DNA of 9,416 nt from JAVKSM01 sp039583705 (GTDB taxonomy: Bacteria > Actinomycetota > Actinomycetes > Mycobacteriales > Pseudonocardiaceae). The stretch lies in the NCBI GenBank assembly GCA_039583705.1, contig JAVKSM010000118.1, forward strand, positions 1 to 9,416, in the 5' to 3' direction. The notes under the pieces are model-generated. The model did no database searches. It was not told the origin of the DNA and was given only the letters and a program-made list of their open reading frames with translations. The position numbers and the translations under genes were made by a program. This document shows, piece by piece, positions 1-5,675 of this stretch. The stretch's first letter is position 1; every line of letters starts with the position of its first letter.

Positions 1-74
1 CCTACCACGCCGCGATCAGCCACATCGGCGTGCACGTCAACCCCCACACCCCAAGCGAGAACGAGAACGACTGA
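1..74 (+). CDS. C-terminal end of an unidentified protein (partial)
   Basis: The window opens inside a plus-strand reading frame whose first whole codon is at 3 and which stops with TGA at 72-74. Only about 23 residues are visible, beginning YHAAISHIGVHV and ending in a hydrophilic tail PSENEND. The frame is rich in C at third positions, as expected for a real gene in this genome. Nothing here identifies a family. It lies 81 bp upstream of the SSB gene in the same direction, separated by a GC-rich hairpin, so it may be an upstream gene of the same module. Confidence 0.5.
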   Translation, partial: YHAAISHIGVHVNPHTPSENEND

Positions 75-91
75 CCCCACCACCGCAGACC

Positions 92-112
92 CCCGGGCAC
101 ATCCCGCCCGGG
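92..112 (+). terminator. GC-rich hairpin between the partial gene and ssb
   Basis: CCCGGGC at 92-98 and GCCCGGG at 106-112 are perfect 7-bp complementary arms around a 7-nt loop. There is no following T-tract, which is common for actinobacterial intrinsic terminators. It sits 18 bp after the TGA of the upstream gene, which suits a terminator or attenuator. The assignment is inferred from position and structure only. Confidence 0.4.
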
Positions 113-141
113 CACCAGCACCAGTGCAGTTGATGAGATCG

Positions 142-147
142 AAGGAG
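142..147 (+). promoter_or_regulatory. Ribosome binding site of ssb
   Basis: AAGGAG at 142-147 is a strong Shine-Dalgarno sequence 8 nt upstream of the ATG at 156. It fixes the start of the SSB gene. Confidence 0.75.
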
Positions 148-155
148 AATGTGTC

Positions 156-578
156 ATGGCCGGCGAGACCACCCTCACCCTGATCGGTAACCTGACCGCC
201 GATCCCGAGCTGCGCTACACCGCCTCCGGGACCCCGGTGGCGAACTTCACCGTCGCCGCAACCCCCCGCGTCCGCGACACCAGCGGTGGGTGGCGGGATG
301 GGGAGACGTTGTTCCTGCGCTGCACCATCTGGAATACCCCCGCCGAACACACCGCCGAATCCCTCACGAAGGGTGCCCGGGTGATCGTGTCGGGGAGGTT
401 GGGTCAGCGTTCCTACGACAGCGCCGACGGGGAGCGGCGCACCGTCTATGAGCTCACGGTGGAGGAGGTCGGGCCGAGCCTGCGTTACGCCACCGCCAAG
501 CTCACCAAGACCACCCGGGAGACCACCACCGCCGGCGGCGGGCCGAGCGATGGGCGCGGTGAGCAGCCACCGTTCTAA
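156..578 (+). CDS. ssb: Single-stranded DNA-binding protein, short paralogue
   Basis: This 140-residue protein coats single-stranded DNA through an OB fold and recruits repair and replication proteins through its C-terminal tip. Residues 1-110 carry the actinobacterial SSB signature: [20 protein letters not shown], then [11 protein letters not shown], then LFLRCTIW, then SGRLGQRSY and [10 protein letters not shown]. The ATG is set by a strong AAGGAG site. Only about 30 residues follow the OB fold, giving a shorter tail than a typical chromosomal actinobacterial SSB. The tip ends GEQPPF: it keeps PPF but has only one acidic residue where the usual tip is strongly acidic. This suggests an accessory copy carried by a mobile element, with its own or weaker partner binding. 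Family assignment is secure; the accessory role is inference from the short tail and the neighbouring att-like tRNA fragment. Confidence 0.93.
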   Translation: MAGETTLTLIGNLTADPELRYTASGTPVANFTVAATPRVRDTSGGWRDGETLFLRCTIWNTPAEHTAESLTKGARVIVSGRLGQRSYDSADGERRTVYELTVEEVGPSLRYATAKLTKTTRETTTAGGGPSDGRGEQPPF

Positions 579-689
579 CCCATTGAGCAGGTGAACCGGC
601 CTGGGCGGCGCGGGGACGGCACGACCGCACCCGCGTCGCCCCACCGCCTGTATCCCGGCCGGGCACCTACTGTTTTGCACAGTTGCCCC
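579..689. other. Intergenic region after ssb, weak dyad only
   Basis: No convincing gene starts here. About 606-650 contains GGCGGCGCGGGG followed by CGCCCCACCGCC, an imperfect GC-rich dyad that could end the ssb transcript, and CCCGGCCGGG is a short palindrome further on. Neither is strong. The minus-strand frame described at 690-964 runs into this area without a clear stop, so its 3' end cannot be placed. Confidence 0.3.
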
Positions 690-964
690 GAGTGAGCTGG
701 GTGTTCCTGCTGGGCTGGGCAGCCGTTGGATCTGGGCGACCAGGCCGGCCAACGCCCGCGCGCCACCTCGGGCACGGGTTGTGCGCCTGCCGCGATCCGG
801 TCGAGCACCTCGGCGACCGCGCTGAGCACCGCGATGTCGATGCTGGCCCGCCCGCCGCCGGCGCCGCTGCGGCGGGCGTAGCCGCGCAACTGCTCTGCGG
901 CCGCGGCCGGGCTGGCGCGCTGCGCCCGGTCGCGGCCGCGGCGACACCCCTCGACGAGACTCAC
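690..964 (-). pseudogene. Candidate small minus-strand gene beside the SOS box, apparently frameshifted
   Basis: Reading leftward from a run of GTG codons at 973-962 gives about 65 residues with nearly all third positions G or C. They include a helical stretch IDIAVLSAVAEVLDRIAAG, which looks like genuine coding sequence. Near 753-765 this frame turns into poor, tryptophan- and arginine-rich sequence, while a different minus frame takes over with ALAGLVAQIQRLPSP, also with good codon usage. The simplest reading is one small helical protein with a single-base frameshift, from mutation or sequencing error. The 3' end is unclear; 690 is approximate. I do not recognise the family. The start lies about 22 bp from a perfect LexA box, so it would be SOS-controlled. 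The plus-strand frame across the same bases is a His/Arg/Ala-rich shadow. Confidence 0.35.
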
Positions 965-985
965 CACCACCACCGTCACCACAGA

Positions 986-1001
986 TCGAACATCCGTTCG
1001 A
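986..1001. promoter_or_regulatory. LexA-binding site (SOS box)
   Basis: TCGAAC-ATCC-GTTCGA is a perfect 6+6 palindrome with a 4-nt centre. It matches the mycobacterial/actinobacterial LexA consensus TCGAAC-N4-GTTCGA at all twelve fixed positions. It sits in the divergent region between the minus-strand candidate gene (start about 964) and the helix-turn-helix gene (start 1106). On the minus strand a TATATC hexamer at 1008-1003 lies next to the box and could be a -10 element, so bound LexA would block that start site. Which gene it controls is inferred. Confidence 0.75.
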
Positions 1002-1068
1002 GGATATAGGCAGCAGGGACGAGACAACCGTGTCGGCGCGGGTGGCACAGGAAGTCTATCGAAACGCT

Positions 1069-1098
1069 TTGCGGTAACAGTAAAAACCGGCGTAGCGT
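1069..1098 (+). promoter_or_regulatory. Possible leaderless promoter of the HTH gene
   Basis: TTGCGG at 1069-1074 and TAGCGT at 1093-1098 are separated by 18 bp. The second hexamer fits the actinobacterial TANNNT -10 pattern and ends 7 nt before the GTG at 1106. This is the spacing expected when transcription starts at the start codon itself. No Shine-Dalgarno sequence precedes that GTG, in agreement with a leaderless mRNA. The -35 is a weak match. Confidence 0.4.
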
Positions 1099-1105
1099 GT
1101 AGTGC

Positions 1106-1561
1106 GTGGCGAGACGTGACATCATCGGTGACCTGGTCAACATCGTGCACCCCGTGCCGGATCGTCCCGGCGGGGACGCCAGCGAGCACGACCTGCAGGG
1201 CTGGAGTCACTGGGCCGAGGAGATCGCCCGGCAGCGGGAGCGCTTCCACCATGACCGGGAGCTCGCCTGGGATGACGGCGACCTCGACCCCCTGCTCGGT
1301 GAGATCGCCGAGGCGCGGCAGTCCATGGTGGCCGCGCAGAAGCGGTTGCGGCTGCTGGTGGCCTACGGCCGCGAGTTCGTCCAGCCCCGCCCCTACCGGC
1401 TCGATGACCTCGCCCGCGCCGCCGGAATGTCGATCTCCGGGGTGCGCACCGCCTACGACGACGAGGAAATCGTCGAGGTCGCCCGGCTCATCGGCGCGAA
1501 GCTGCGCCGCCGGGACACCACCCCTGACGGTGACGATCAGCCCGGTATGGACCCGTCGTGA
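1106..1561 (+). CDS. Small helix-turn-helix protein, function unknown
   Basis: This 151-residue soluble protein starts at GTG 1106 without a ribosome binding site. Residues 25-95 are charged and probably helical, with [16 protein letters not shown] and [18 protein letters not shown] likely forming coiled segments. Residues 98-120 ([20 protein letters not shown]) look like a helix-turn-helix of the kind that reads DNA, followed by a short helix and a polar tail. It may be a transcriptional regulator or a DNA-binding accessory factor; no catalytic motif is visible. The next gene, an NLR-like protein, starts about 94 bp downstream on the same strand, so this gene could regulate or act with it. 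The LexA box lies about 105 bp upstream. The coding frame is clear from codon usage; the function is inference. Confidence 0.8.
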   Translation: MARRDIIGDLVNIVHPVPDRPGGDASEHDLQGWSHWAEEIARQRERFHHDRELAWDDGDLDPLLGEIAEARQSMVAAQKRLRLLVAYGREFVQPRPYRLDDLARAAGMSISGVRTAYDDEEIVEVARLIGAKLRRRDTTPDGDDQPGMDPS

Positions 1562-1655
1562 CCGGCAGTGCCCGACCCGCAGCGCGGCCCGGCGGCGCCT
1601 GCGGGTGCGTGCCCGCCTGACCGGGGCTCTGTCGCGGGTGCCTGCCCGGTGCGGG

Positions 1656-4370
1656 ATGCTACGGGTTGTGGATCAGCCGCGGCGGGTGTTCATCAGCCAC
1701 ACCAGCGAGCTTCGCCGCCTACCTGTCGGCCGCTCGTTCATCGCCGCGGCCGAGGCAGCGATCAGCCGGGCCGGCGACGCTGTCGCGGACATGGCCTACC
1801 TCCCCGCCCACCCCGACCCGCCGGAGCGGGTGTGCCGGCAGGCCGTGCAGGCAGCCGACGTGTACGTGGCAGTCATCGGGTTCCGCTACGGCTCCCCGGT
1901 GGCCGACCGCCCGGAGCTGTCCTACACCGAACTCGAGTTCGAAGCCGCCACCACCGCCGGGCTGCCAAGGTTGGTGTTCCTGCTCGGGGAGACCACCCAT
2001 GGGCCCCGCGAGCTGTTCGTTGACCTGACGCATGGGGCGCGGCAGCAGGCGTTCCGCGCCCGCCTGCAGGGCAGCGGGATCACGACCGTGACCGTGAGCA
2101 GCCCGGAGGGGTTGAGCGAGGCGCTGGGCCAGGCGTTGCGGGAGCTGCCCCGCGCCCACGGGGTGGGGGTGCCGGTGGGGCGGGTGTGGAACCTGCCCGC
2201 CCGCAACCCCCTGTTCACCGGCCGCGACAGTCTGCTCGACGCGCTGCACGAATCGCTGCACACGGACAGCGGTGTGGTGGTGGTGCAGGCGTTGCACGGC
2301 ATGGGTGGGATCGGCAAGACCGCGCTGGCCGTCGAGTACGCCCACCGTCACCACGACGAGTACGACGTGGCGTGGTGGGTGCCCGCCGAAGACCCCCGCC
2401 TGGTGCCCGACCGGCTGGCCGTGCTCGCCCAAGCCCTGGGCCTCGCCGGGCCGGATGAGCCGAGCGGGATCGCGGTGGCTCGGCTGGTGGGGGAGCTGGG
2501 CAGGCGTGGGCGGTGGTTGCTGGTCTACGACAACGCCGAGGACCCCGATCAGCTCACCCCCTACCTCCCCACCAGCGGGGGTGGGGGGCAGGTGCTGGTG
2601 TCTTCGCGGTATCCAGGGTGGGAGGAGCTGGCCACCCCCGTGCCTGTGGACCTGCTCGAGGCGGGGGAGTCGGTCCGGTTGCTGCGCCGGCGCGCCCCGC
2701 GGGTGTCCGAGGCGGAGGCGGCGCGGGTGGCCGAGGCGCTGGGTCACCTGCCGCTGGCACTGGCCCAGGCTGGGGCGTACGTGGCCGATACCGGGATGGC
2801 GGTGGGGGAGTACCTGTGGCTGCTGGCGGAACGAACCTCTGATGTGCTCGGTCTGGGCAAGCCGGTGGGGTATCCGGTGTCGCTGGCCGCCAGCTGGCAT
2901 CTGGTGCTTGACGGGCTGGCCTGCGAGGCGCCGGCGGCGGTGTGCTTGCTGAGCCTGGCGGCGTATCTGGCGGCCGAGCCGATCCCGTTCACCCTGCTCA
3001 CCACCCACCCCGAGCTGCTGCCCGACCCCCTGGCCACCGCCGCAGCGGACCCACTGGGGTTCACCGCCCTCACACAGGTGCTGCGGCGCCGCGCGCTGGC
3101 CCGCGTTGACGCCGACAGTCTGCAGCTACACCGGCTGGCCCAGGCTCTGCTGCGCGAGCGGCAGGACCGCTCCCAGGCGCAGGCGCAGGATGGGCAGCCG
3201 GTGGCGGATCATCCAGGGGTGGTGGCGCTGCGGCTGCTGCGCCACGCCGTGCCGGAGGAACCGTGGAACACCCCGGGCACCTGGCCGGCCTGGCAGCACC
3301 TGCTGCCCCACGTCCTTGCCACCACCCATCTCAGCCGCGGGGACGCAACGCCGTCGGGGGAGGACGTGGCGTGGCTGCTCGACCGCGCCGCCACCTACCT
3401 TCACACCCGAGGGCAACCCAGACAGGCCCGACCGCTGTTCGAGCGGGCTCTGGACACCTACCGCCAACTGCTCGGCCCTGACCACCCCACCACCCTCGGC
3501 TCGGCCGGTAACCTGGCTCGCGATCTGCACGCGCTGGGGGAATACGAGCGGGCGCGGCAGCTGGGCGAGGACACCCTCGCCCGCTTCCGCCGGGTGCTCG
3601 GTGAGGACCACCTCGACATCCTCACCTCGGCCAGCAACCTCGCCGTCGACCTGCACGCGCTCGGTGAGCACGAGCAGGCGCGGCAGCTGGATGAGGACAT
3701 CCTCATCCGCTCCCGCCGGGTGCTCGGTGAGGACCACCCCGACACCATCGGCTCGGCCAGCAACCTCGCGGGCGCCCTGCACGCGCTGGGGGAATACGAG
3801 CGGGCCCGCCAGCTGGGCGAGGACACCCTCACCCGCTTCCGCCGGGTGCTCGGTGAGGACCACCCCAACACCCTCACCTCGGCCAACAACCTCGCCGTCG
3901 ACCTGCAGGCGCTCGGTGAGCACGAGCAGGCGCGGCAGCTGAACGAGGACATCCTCATCCGCTACCGGCGGGTGCTCGGTGAGGACCACCCCGACACCAT
4001 CGGCTCGGCCAGCAACCTCGCGGGCGCCCTGCACGCGCTGGGGGAATACGAGCGGGCCCGCCAGCTGGGCGAGGACACCCTCACCCGCTTCCGCCGGGTG
4101 CTCGGTGAGGACCACCCCAACACCCTCACCTCGGCCAACAACCTCGCCGTCGACCTGCAGGCGCTCGGTGAGCACGAGCAGGCCCGCCAGCTCATGGAGG
4201 ACACCCTCACCCGCTACCGGCGGGTGCTCGGTGAGGACCACCCCGACACCCTCACCTCGGTCCGCAACCTGGCCCTCGTCCTGCACGCGCTCGGCGAGCA
4301 CGAACAAGCCCGCCAACTGAAACGCGAGGCGGCCGCACCGGGAACCCTTCCCCGCCACCCCGTGACCTGA
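1656..4370 (+). CDS. NLR-like STAND ATPase: DUF4062, NB-ARC and TPR repeats
   Basis: This protein of about 904 residues has the three-part layout of an immune sensor. Residues 9-160 match DUF4062 (TIR-like): [12 protein letters not shown], then [16 protein letters not shown], then [10 protein letters not shown], the likely effector or signalling domain. Residues 185-480 form an NB-ARC ATPase with P-loop GMGGIGKT (215-222), Walker [10 protein letters not shown] (288-296), sensor segment VLVSSR and GLPL-like [12 protein letters not shown] (362-373). Residues 580-898 are kinesin-light-chain-type TPRs, seven of them exact 42-residue units. In known bacterial and plant STAND proteins the repeats detect a trigger and the NTPase oligomerises to activate the N-terminus. 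ATG 1656 is chosen because homology begins just after it; GTG 1668 is equally possible, and neither has a clear ribosome binding site. The open frame extends upstream to 1116, but that part is a shadow of the HTH gene. An anti-phage role is inferred from architecture. Confidence 0.9.
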   Translation: MLRVVDQPRRVFISHTSELRRLPVGRSFIAAAEAAISRAGDAVADMAYLPAHPDPPERVCRQAVQAADVYVAVIGFRYGSPVADRPELSYTELEFEAATTAGLPRLVFLLGETTHGPRELFVDLTHGARQQAFRARLQGSGITTVTVSSPEGLSEALGQALRELPRAHGVGVPVGRVWNLPARNPLFTGRDSLLDALHESLHTDSGVVVVQALHGMGGIGKTALAVEYAHRHHDEYDVAWWVPAEDPRLVPDRLAVLAQALGLAGPDEPSGIAVARLVGELGRRGRWLLVYDNAEDPDQLTPYLPTSGGGGQVLVSSRYPGWEELATPVPVDLLEAGESVRLLRRRAPRVSEAEAARVAEALGHLPLALAQAGAYVADTGMAVGEYLWLLAERTSDVLGLGKPVGYPVSLAASWHLVLDGLACEAPAAVCLLSLAAYLAAEPIPFTLLTTHPELLPDPLATAAADPLGFTALTQVLRRRALARVDADSLQLHRLAQALLRERQDRSQAQAQDGQPVADHPGVVALRLLRHAVPEEPWNTPGTWPAWQHLLPHVLATTHLSRGDATPSGEDVAWLLDRAATYLHTRGQPRQARPLFERALDTYRQLLGPDHPTTLGSAGNLARDLHALGEYERARQLGEDTLARFRRVLGEDHLDILTSASNLAVDLHALGEHEQARQLDEDILIRSRRVLGEDHPDTIGSASNLAGALHALGEYERARQLGEDTLTRFRRVLGEDHPNTLTSANNLAVDLQALGEHEQARQLNEDILIRYRRVLGEDHPDTIGSASNLAGALHALGEYERARQLGEDTLTRFRRVLGEDHPNTLTSANNLAVDLQALGEHEQARQLMEDTLTRYRRVLGEDHPDTLTSVRNLALVLHALGEHEQARQLKREAAAPGTLPRHPVT
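3471..4352 (+). repeat. Seven tandem 126-bp (42-aa) TPR units
   Basis: Units begin at 3471, 3597, 3723, 3849, 3975, 4101 and 4227, each opening with LGEDHP or a close variant and containing NLA..LHALGE-(Y/H)-E-(R/Q)-ARQL. Odd units carry [12 protein letters not shown] and even units GEHEQARQL, so the higher-order period is 252 bp (84 residues). Unit 7 keeps the GEHEQARQL form and runs into a short basic and proline-containing tail. These are coding repeats, not a CRISPR array. Confidence 0.9.
3717..4183 (+). repeat. Recent 252-bp tandem duplication inside the TPR array
   Basis: Bases 3717-3931 and 3969-4183, offset by 252 bp, are identical over about 215 bp when read side by side, including third codon positions. 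The copies diverge at 3932 versus 4184, where CGG CAG CTG AAC becomes CGC CAG CTC ATG. Silent identity over this length means a recent duplication or gene conversion of TPR units 3-4 into units 5-6. Confidence 0.85.
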
Positions 4371-4502
4371 TCGTCCTCAATGGACACTTTGACAATCACG
4401 ATGACTGCGAAACTCTGACGCCGCCATACACCACAGGCACCACAGACAGCGGTGAGGGCAGCTTGAGCAGCGATGACAGACCAGCCGGGCCGTGGCAGCG
4501 TC
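4371..4502. other. Non-coding segment between the NLR-like gene and the tRNA fragment
   Basis: No gene is supported here. The composition is less GC-rich than the flanks, with TTGACA at 4389-4394 but no matching -10 element. If the tRNA fragment is an attachment site, this is where integrase or excisionase arm sites would lie. I see no clear repeat that would mark them. No 5' half of a tRNA is present: there is no GCCGACG acceptor arm and no D-arm. Confidence 0.4.
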
Positions 4503-4544
4503 CTTGTAAGCGGAAGGTTCGGGGTTCGACCCCCCGCGTCGGCT
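4503..4544 (+). repeat. 3' half of a tRNA-Thr(TGT) gene, probable attachment site
   Basis: The segment fits tRNA positions 32-73 exactly. The anticodon loop CTTGTAA (anticodon TGT, Thr) is at 4503-4509, the 3' anticodon stem GCGGA at 4510-4514 and a 5-nt variable loop at 4515-4519. The T stem CGGGG pairs with CCCCG around the loop TTCGACC (4520-4536). The 3' acceptor strand CGTCGGC is at 4537-4543, followed by discriminator T. The bases before it cannot form the 5' anticodon stem, D-arm or acceptor, so this is not a functional tRNA. Duplicated tRNA 3' ends are typical of att sites left by tyrosine-recombinase elements. The orientation places the element to the left and the chromosome to the right. 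Confidence 0.75.
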
Positions 4545-4759
4545 CCCCTCCCATCAGGCATCTCGCTCCGTCCGCTGCCGACTTTCTGATCACTGTCGCG
4601 TGCCGAGCTGCATGCGCTGCGCCGGTCGGATGTTGACCTCGCCGCTACCCATAGCGATCTTGGTAGCAGGAGCGCCACGGTGGTGGCGAGCACCTCACCG
4701 AGCGCGCCGGGCCGTCACCGACCCGCCATTGCGGCCGTAGCAAGCGGGGCGGGTGGTCC
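4545..4759. other. Non-coding segment to the right of the tRNA fragment
   Basis: No gene can be supported. A short plus frame after a TGA near 4588 (LSRAELHALRRSDVDLAA, ending at the TAG 4761-4763) and a minus frame both have mediocre codon usage. They may be gene debris. The continuation of the XRE regulator expected after the stop at 4760 is not recognisable here. Confidence 0.35.
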
Positions 4760-4888
4760 CTAGAATTCGCGGGCCGCTGCCATCTGCCACACCCCGACCA
4801 TCGTCGGGCTGAACGCCAGCCAGTAGGCGTTAGCCTCCCCGGTGCGCTCGACCAGTTCAGCGGCGTGTGACAGCGCCGCGTTACTCAC
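4760..4888 (-). pseudogene. Remnant of an XRE-type regulator C-terminal domain
   Basis: From GTG 4888 to TAG 4760-4762 the minus strand encodes about 42 residues, including HAAELVERTGEANAYWLAF and then SPTMVGVWQMAAAREF. This resembles the TPR-like C-terminal region of actinobacterial XRE regulators, which often reads ERTGD-NAYW-AFGPTNVGVW. Those proteins are much longer, have an N-terminal HTH and continue past this point, and neither part is visible here. The frame begins 22 bp after the stop of the phosphoribosyltransferase gene, so it could be translated as a tiny third operon member. Decay next to an integration junction is the more likely explanation. The family match is from memory of the motif. 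Confidence 0.5.
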
Positions 4889-4910
4889 CCACCCGGCAGT
4901 GCGGGCTGGC

Positions 4911-5675
4911 TCAGGTCGGGCAGGTCCCGCCGGTCACCGGGCAACGAAACGGGTCGTAGTCCACGGTCAGACAAGACTTGATGAAGCTCTCGTTGTCGCC
5001 GAAGCCCGGTTCCAGCCACCGCGCCAGCACCAGGATCGTGGTGGCGCTCGCTCCGGCCGCGCGGAGTGCGGTGGCCGCGCTCTGGATCTTGGCCCCCGTC
5101 GTCCAGGTGTCATCCACGATCAGGACGTGCCGGCCGGCGACCAGCTCGGGCCGTTCAACCTGCCACCGGCGGCTGGCGAACTCGCGGGAAGGCGCGGCGA
5201 ACTCGGGGCCGGGAAGCAGCAGCACCTCGGTGGGCGCGGGTTCCGCGGAGCGGGCCACGTCCTGGATCGGATGTCCGCCGGATCGCCCTCGGGTGGAGGG
5301 CAGCGTGGTCCACACGCTGATCGGCTCGCCGGCCGCGCCCTCGACACACCGCCGATGCAGCGTGAGGGCCAGCGCCAGCAGGAGCTTGAGCCGGGGACGG
5401 TCGGTCGGGCCCGGGGCGACGCCCTTGTAGTTGTGCATGAGCCAGCCCGACTGCGCGTTGGCGACGGCGTACACGAGCGGCACCACCCCGTCGGCGAGGT
5501 GCTGACCGCTCTGCTGGTGCTGCCGGCACTGGTAGCACACGCGGAAGCTCGGCCGGATCGGCGTGGTGCACACAGCGCAGGTCCGCCCGTCGAGCCGCAC
5601 GGTGTTGCGCAGGAACCCGCCGCCGGCCGCCGCGATGATCCGCCGCGTTTCGGGGGTGGGCGGTTCGATGCTCAC
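4911..5675 (-). CDS. Phosphoribosyltransferase, ComF-like; candidate ShosT-type partner of DprA
   Basis: This is a 254-residue protein. The PRPP-binding signature of type I phosphoribosyltransferases is clear at residues 184-196 (VLIVDDTWTTGAK), preceded by the beta strand of ELVAGRH. The N-terminal third has a probable zinc ribbon, CAVC (33-36) and CYQC (47-50), as in ComF proteins, then a YKG motif (83-85). The start GTG at 5675 overlaps the TGA of the upstream dprA-like gene by 4 bp (GTGA), so the two are translationally coupled. A PRTase paired with a DprA homologue is the composition of the ShosTA toxin-antitoxin/anti-phage system, in which the PRTase is the toxin. A ComF-like competence or nucleotide-salvage role is the alternative. 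The enzyme fold is well supported; substrate and role are not known from sequence. Confidence 0.85.
   Translation of the reverse strand: MSIEPPTPETRRIIAAAGGGFLRNTVRLDGRTCAVCTTPIRPSFRVCYQCRQHQQSGQHLADGVVPLVYAVANAQSGWLMHNYKGVAPGPTDRPRLKLLLALALTLHRRCVEGAAGEPISVWTTLPSTRGRSGGHPIQDVARSAEPAPTEVLLLPGPEFAAPSREFASRRWQVERPELVAGRHVLIVDDTWTTGAKIQSAATALRAAGASATTILVLARWLEPGFGDNESFIKSCLTVDYDPFRCPVTGGTCPT

Noticed and set aside
683..1009. 108-aa plus-strand open frame with a His-rich tail
   Set aside because: Codon usage favours the minus strand here, and the histidine run is the complement of a GTG-rich stretch.
1116..1655. Upstream extension of the NLR-like reading frame
   Set aside because: It overlaps the HTH gene in another frame, is rich in Ser/Pro/Arg/Thr low-quality sequence, and DUF4062 homology starts only after 1656.
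1927..1942. Second LexA-like palindrome, CCGAAC-TCGA-GTTCGA (11 of 12 positions)
   Set aside because: It lies inside the NLR-like coding sequence and is fully explained by the conserved residues TELEFE of DUF4062; no promoter is nearby.
1719..3008. 429-aa open frame on the minus strand opposite the NLR-like gene
   Set aside because: It is a His/Gln/Arg/Pro-rich antisense shadow produced by high-GC codon bias, and the plus-strand protein has clear domain motifs.
3471..4352. Regular 126-bp repeats as a CRISPR-like array
   Set aside because: Units are contiguous, in frame and encode 42-residue TPRs; there are no spacers and no cas genes.
3126..4358. 410-aa repetitive minus-strand open frame
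   Set aside because: Its repeats are the mirror of the TPR units on the plus strand; no independent motif or start signal.
4460..4544. A complete functional tRNA-Thr
   Set aside because: No acceptor 5' strand, D-arm or matching 5' anticodon stem exists upstream of the anticodon loop.
4396..4593. 65-aa minus-strand open frame with GVEPRTFRLQGRC
   Set aside because: This is the antisense reading of the tRNA fragment, a common spurious gene call.
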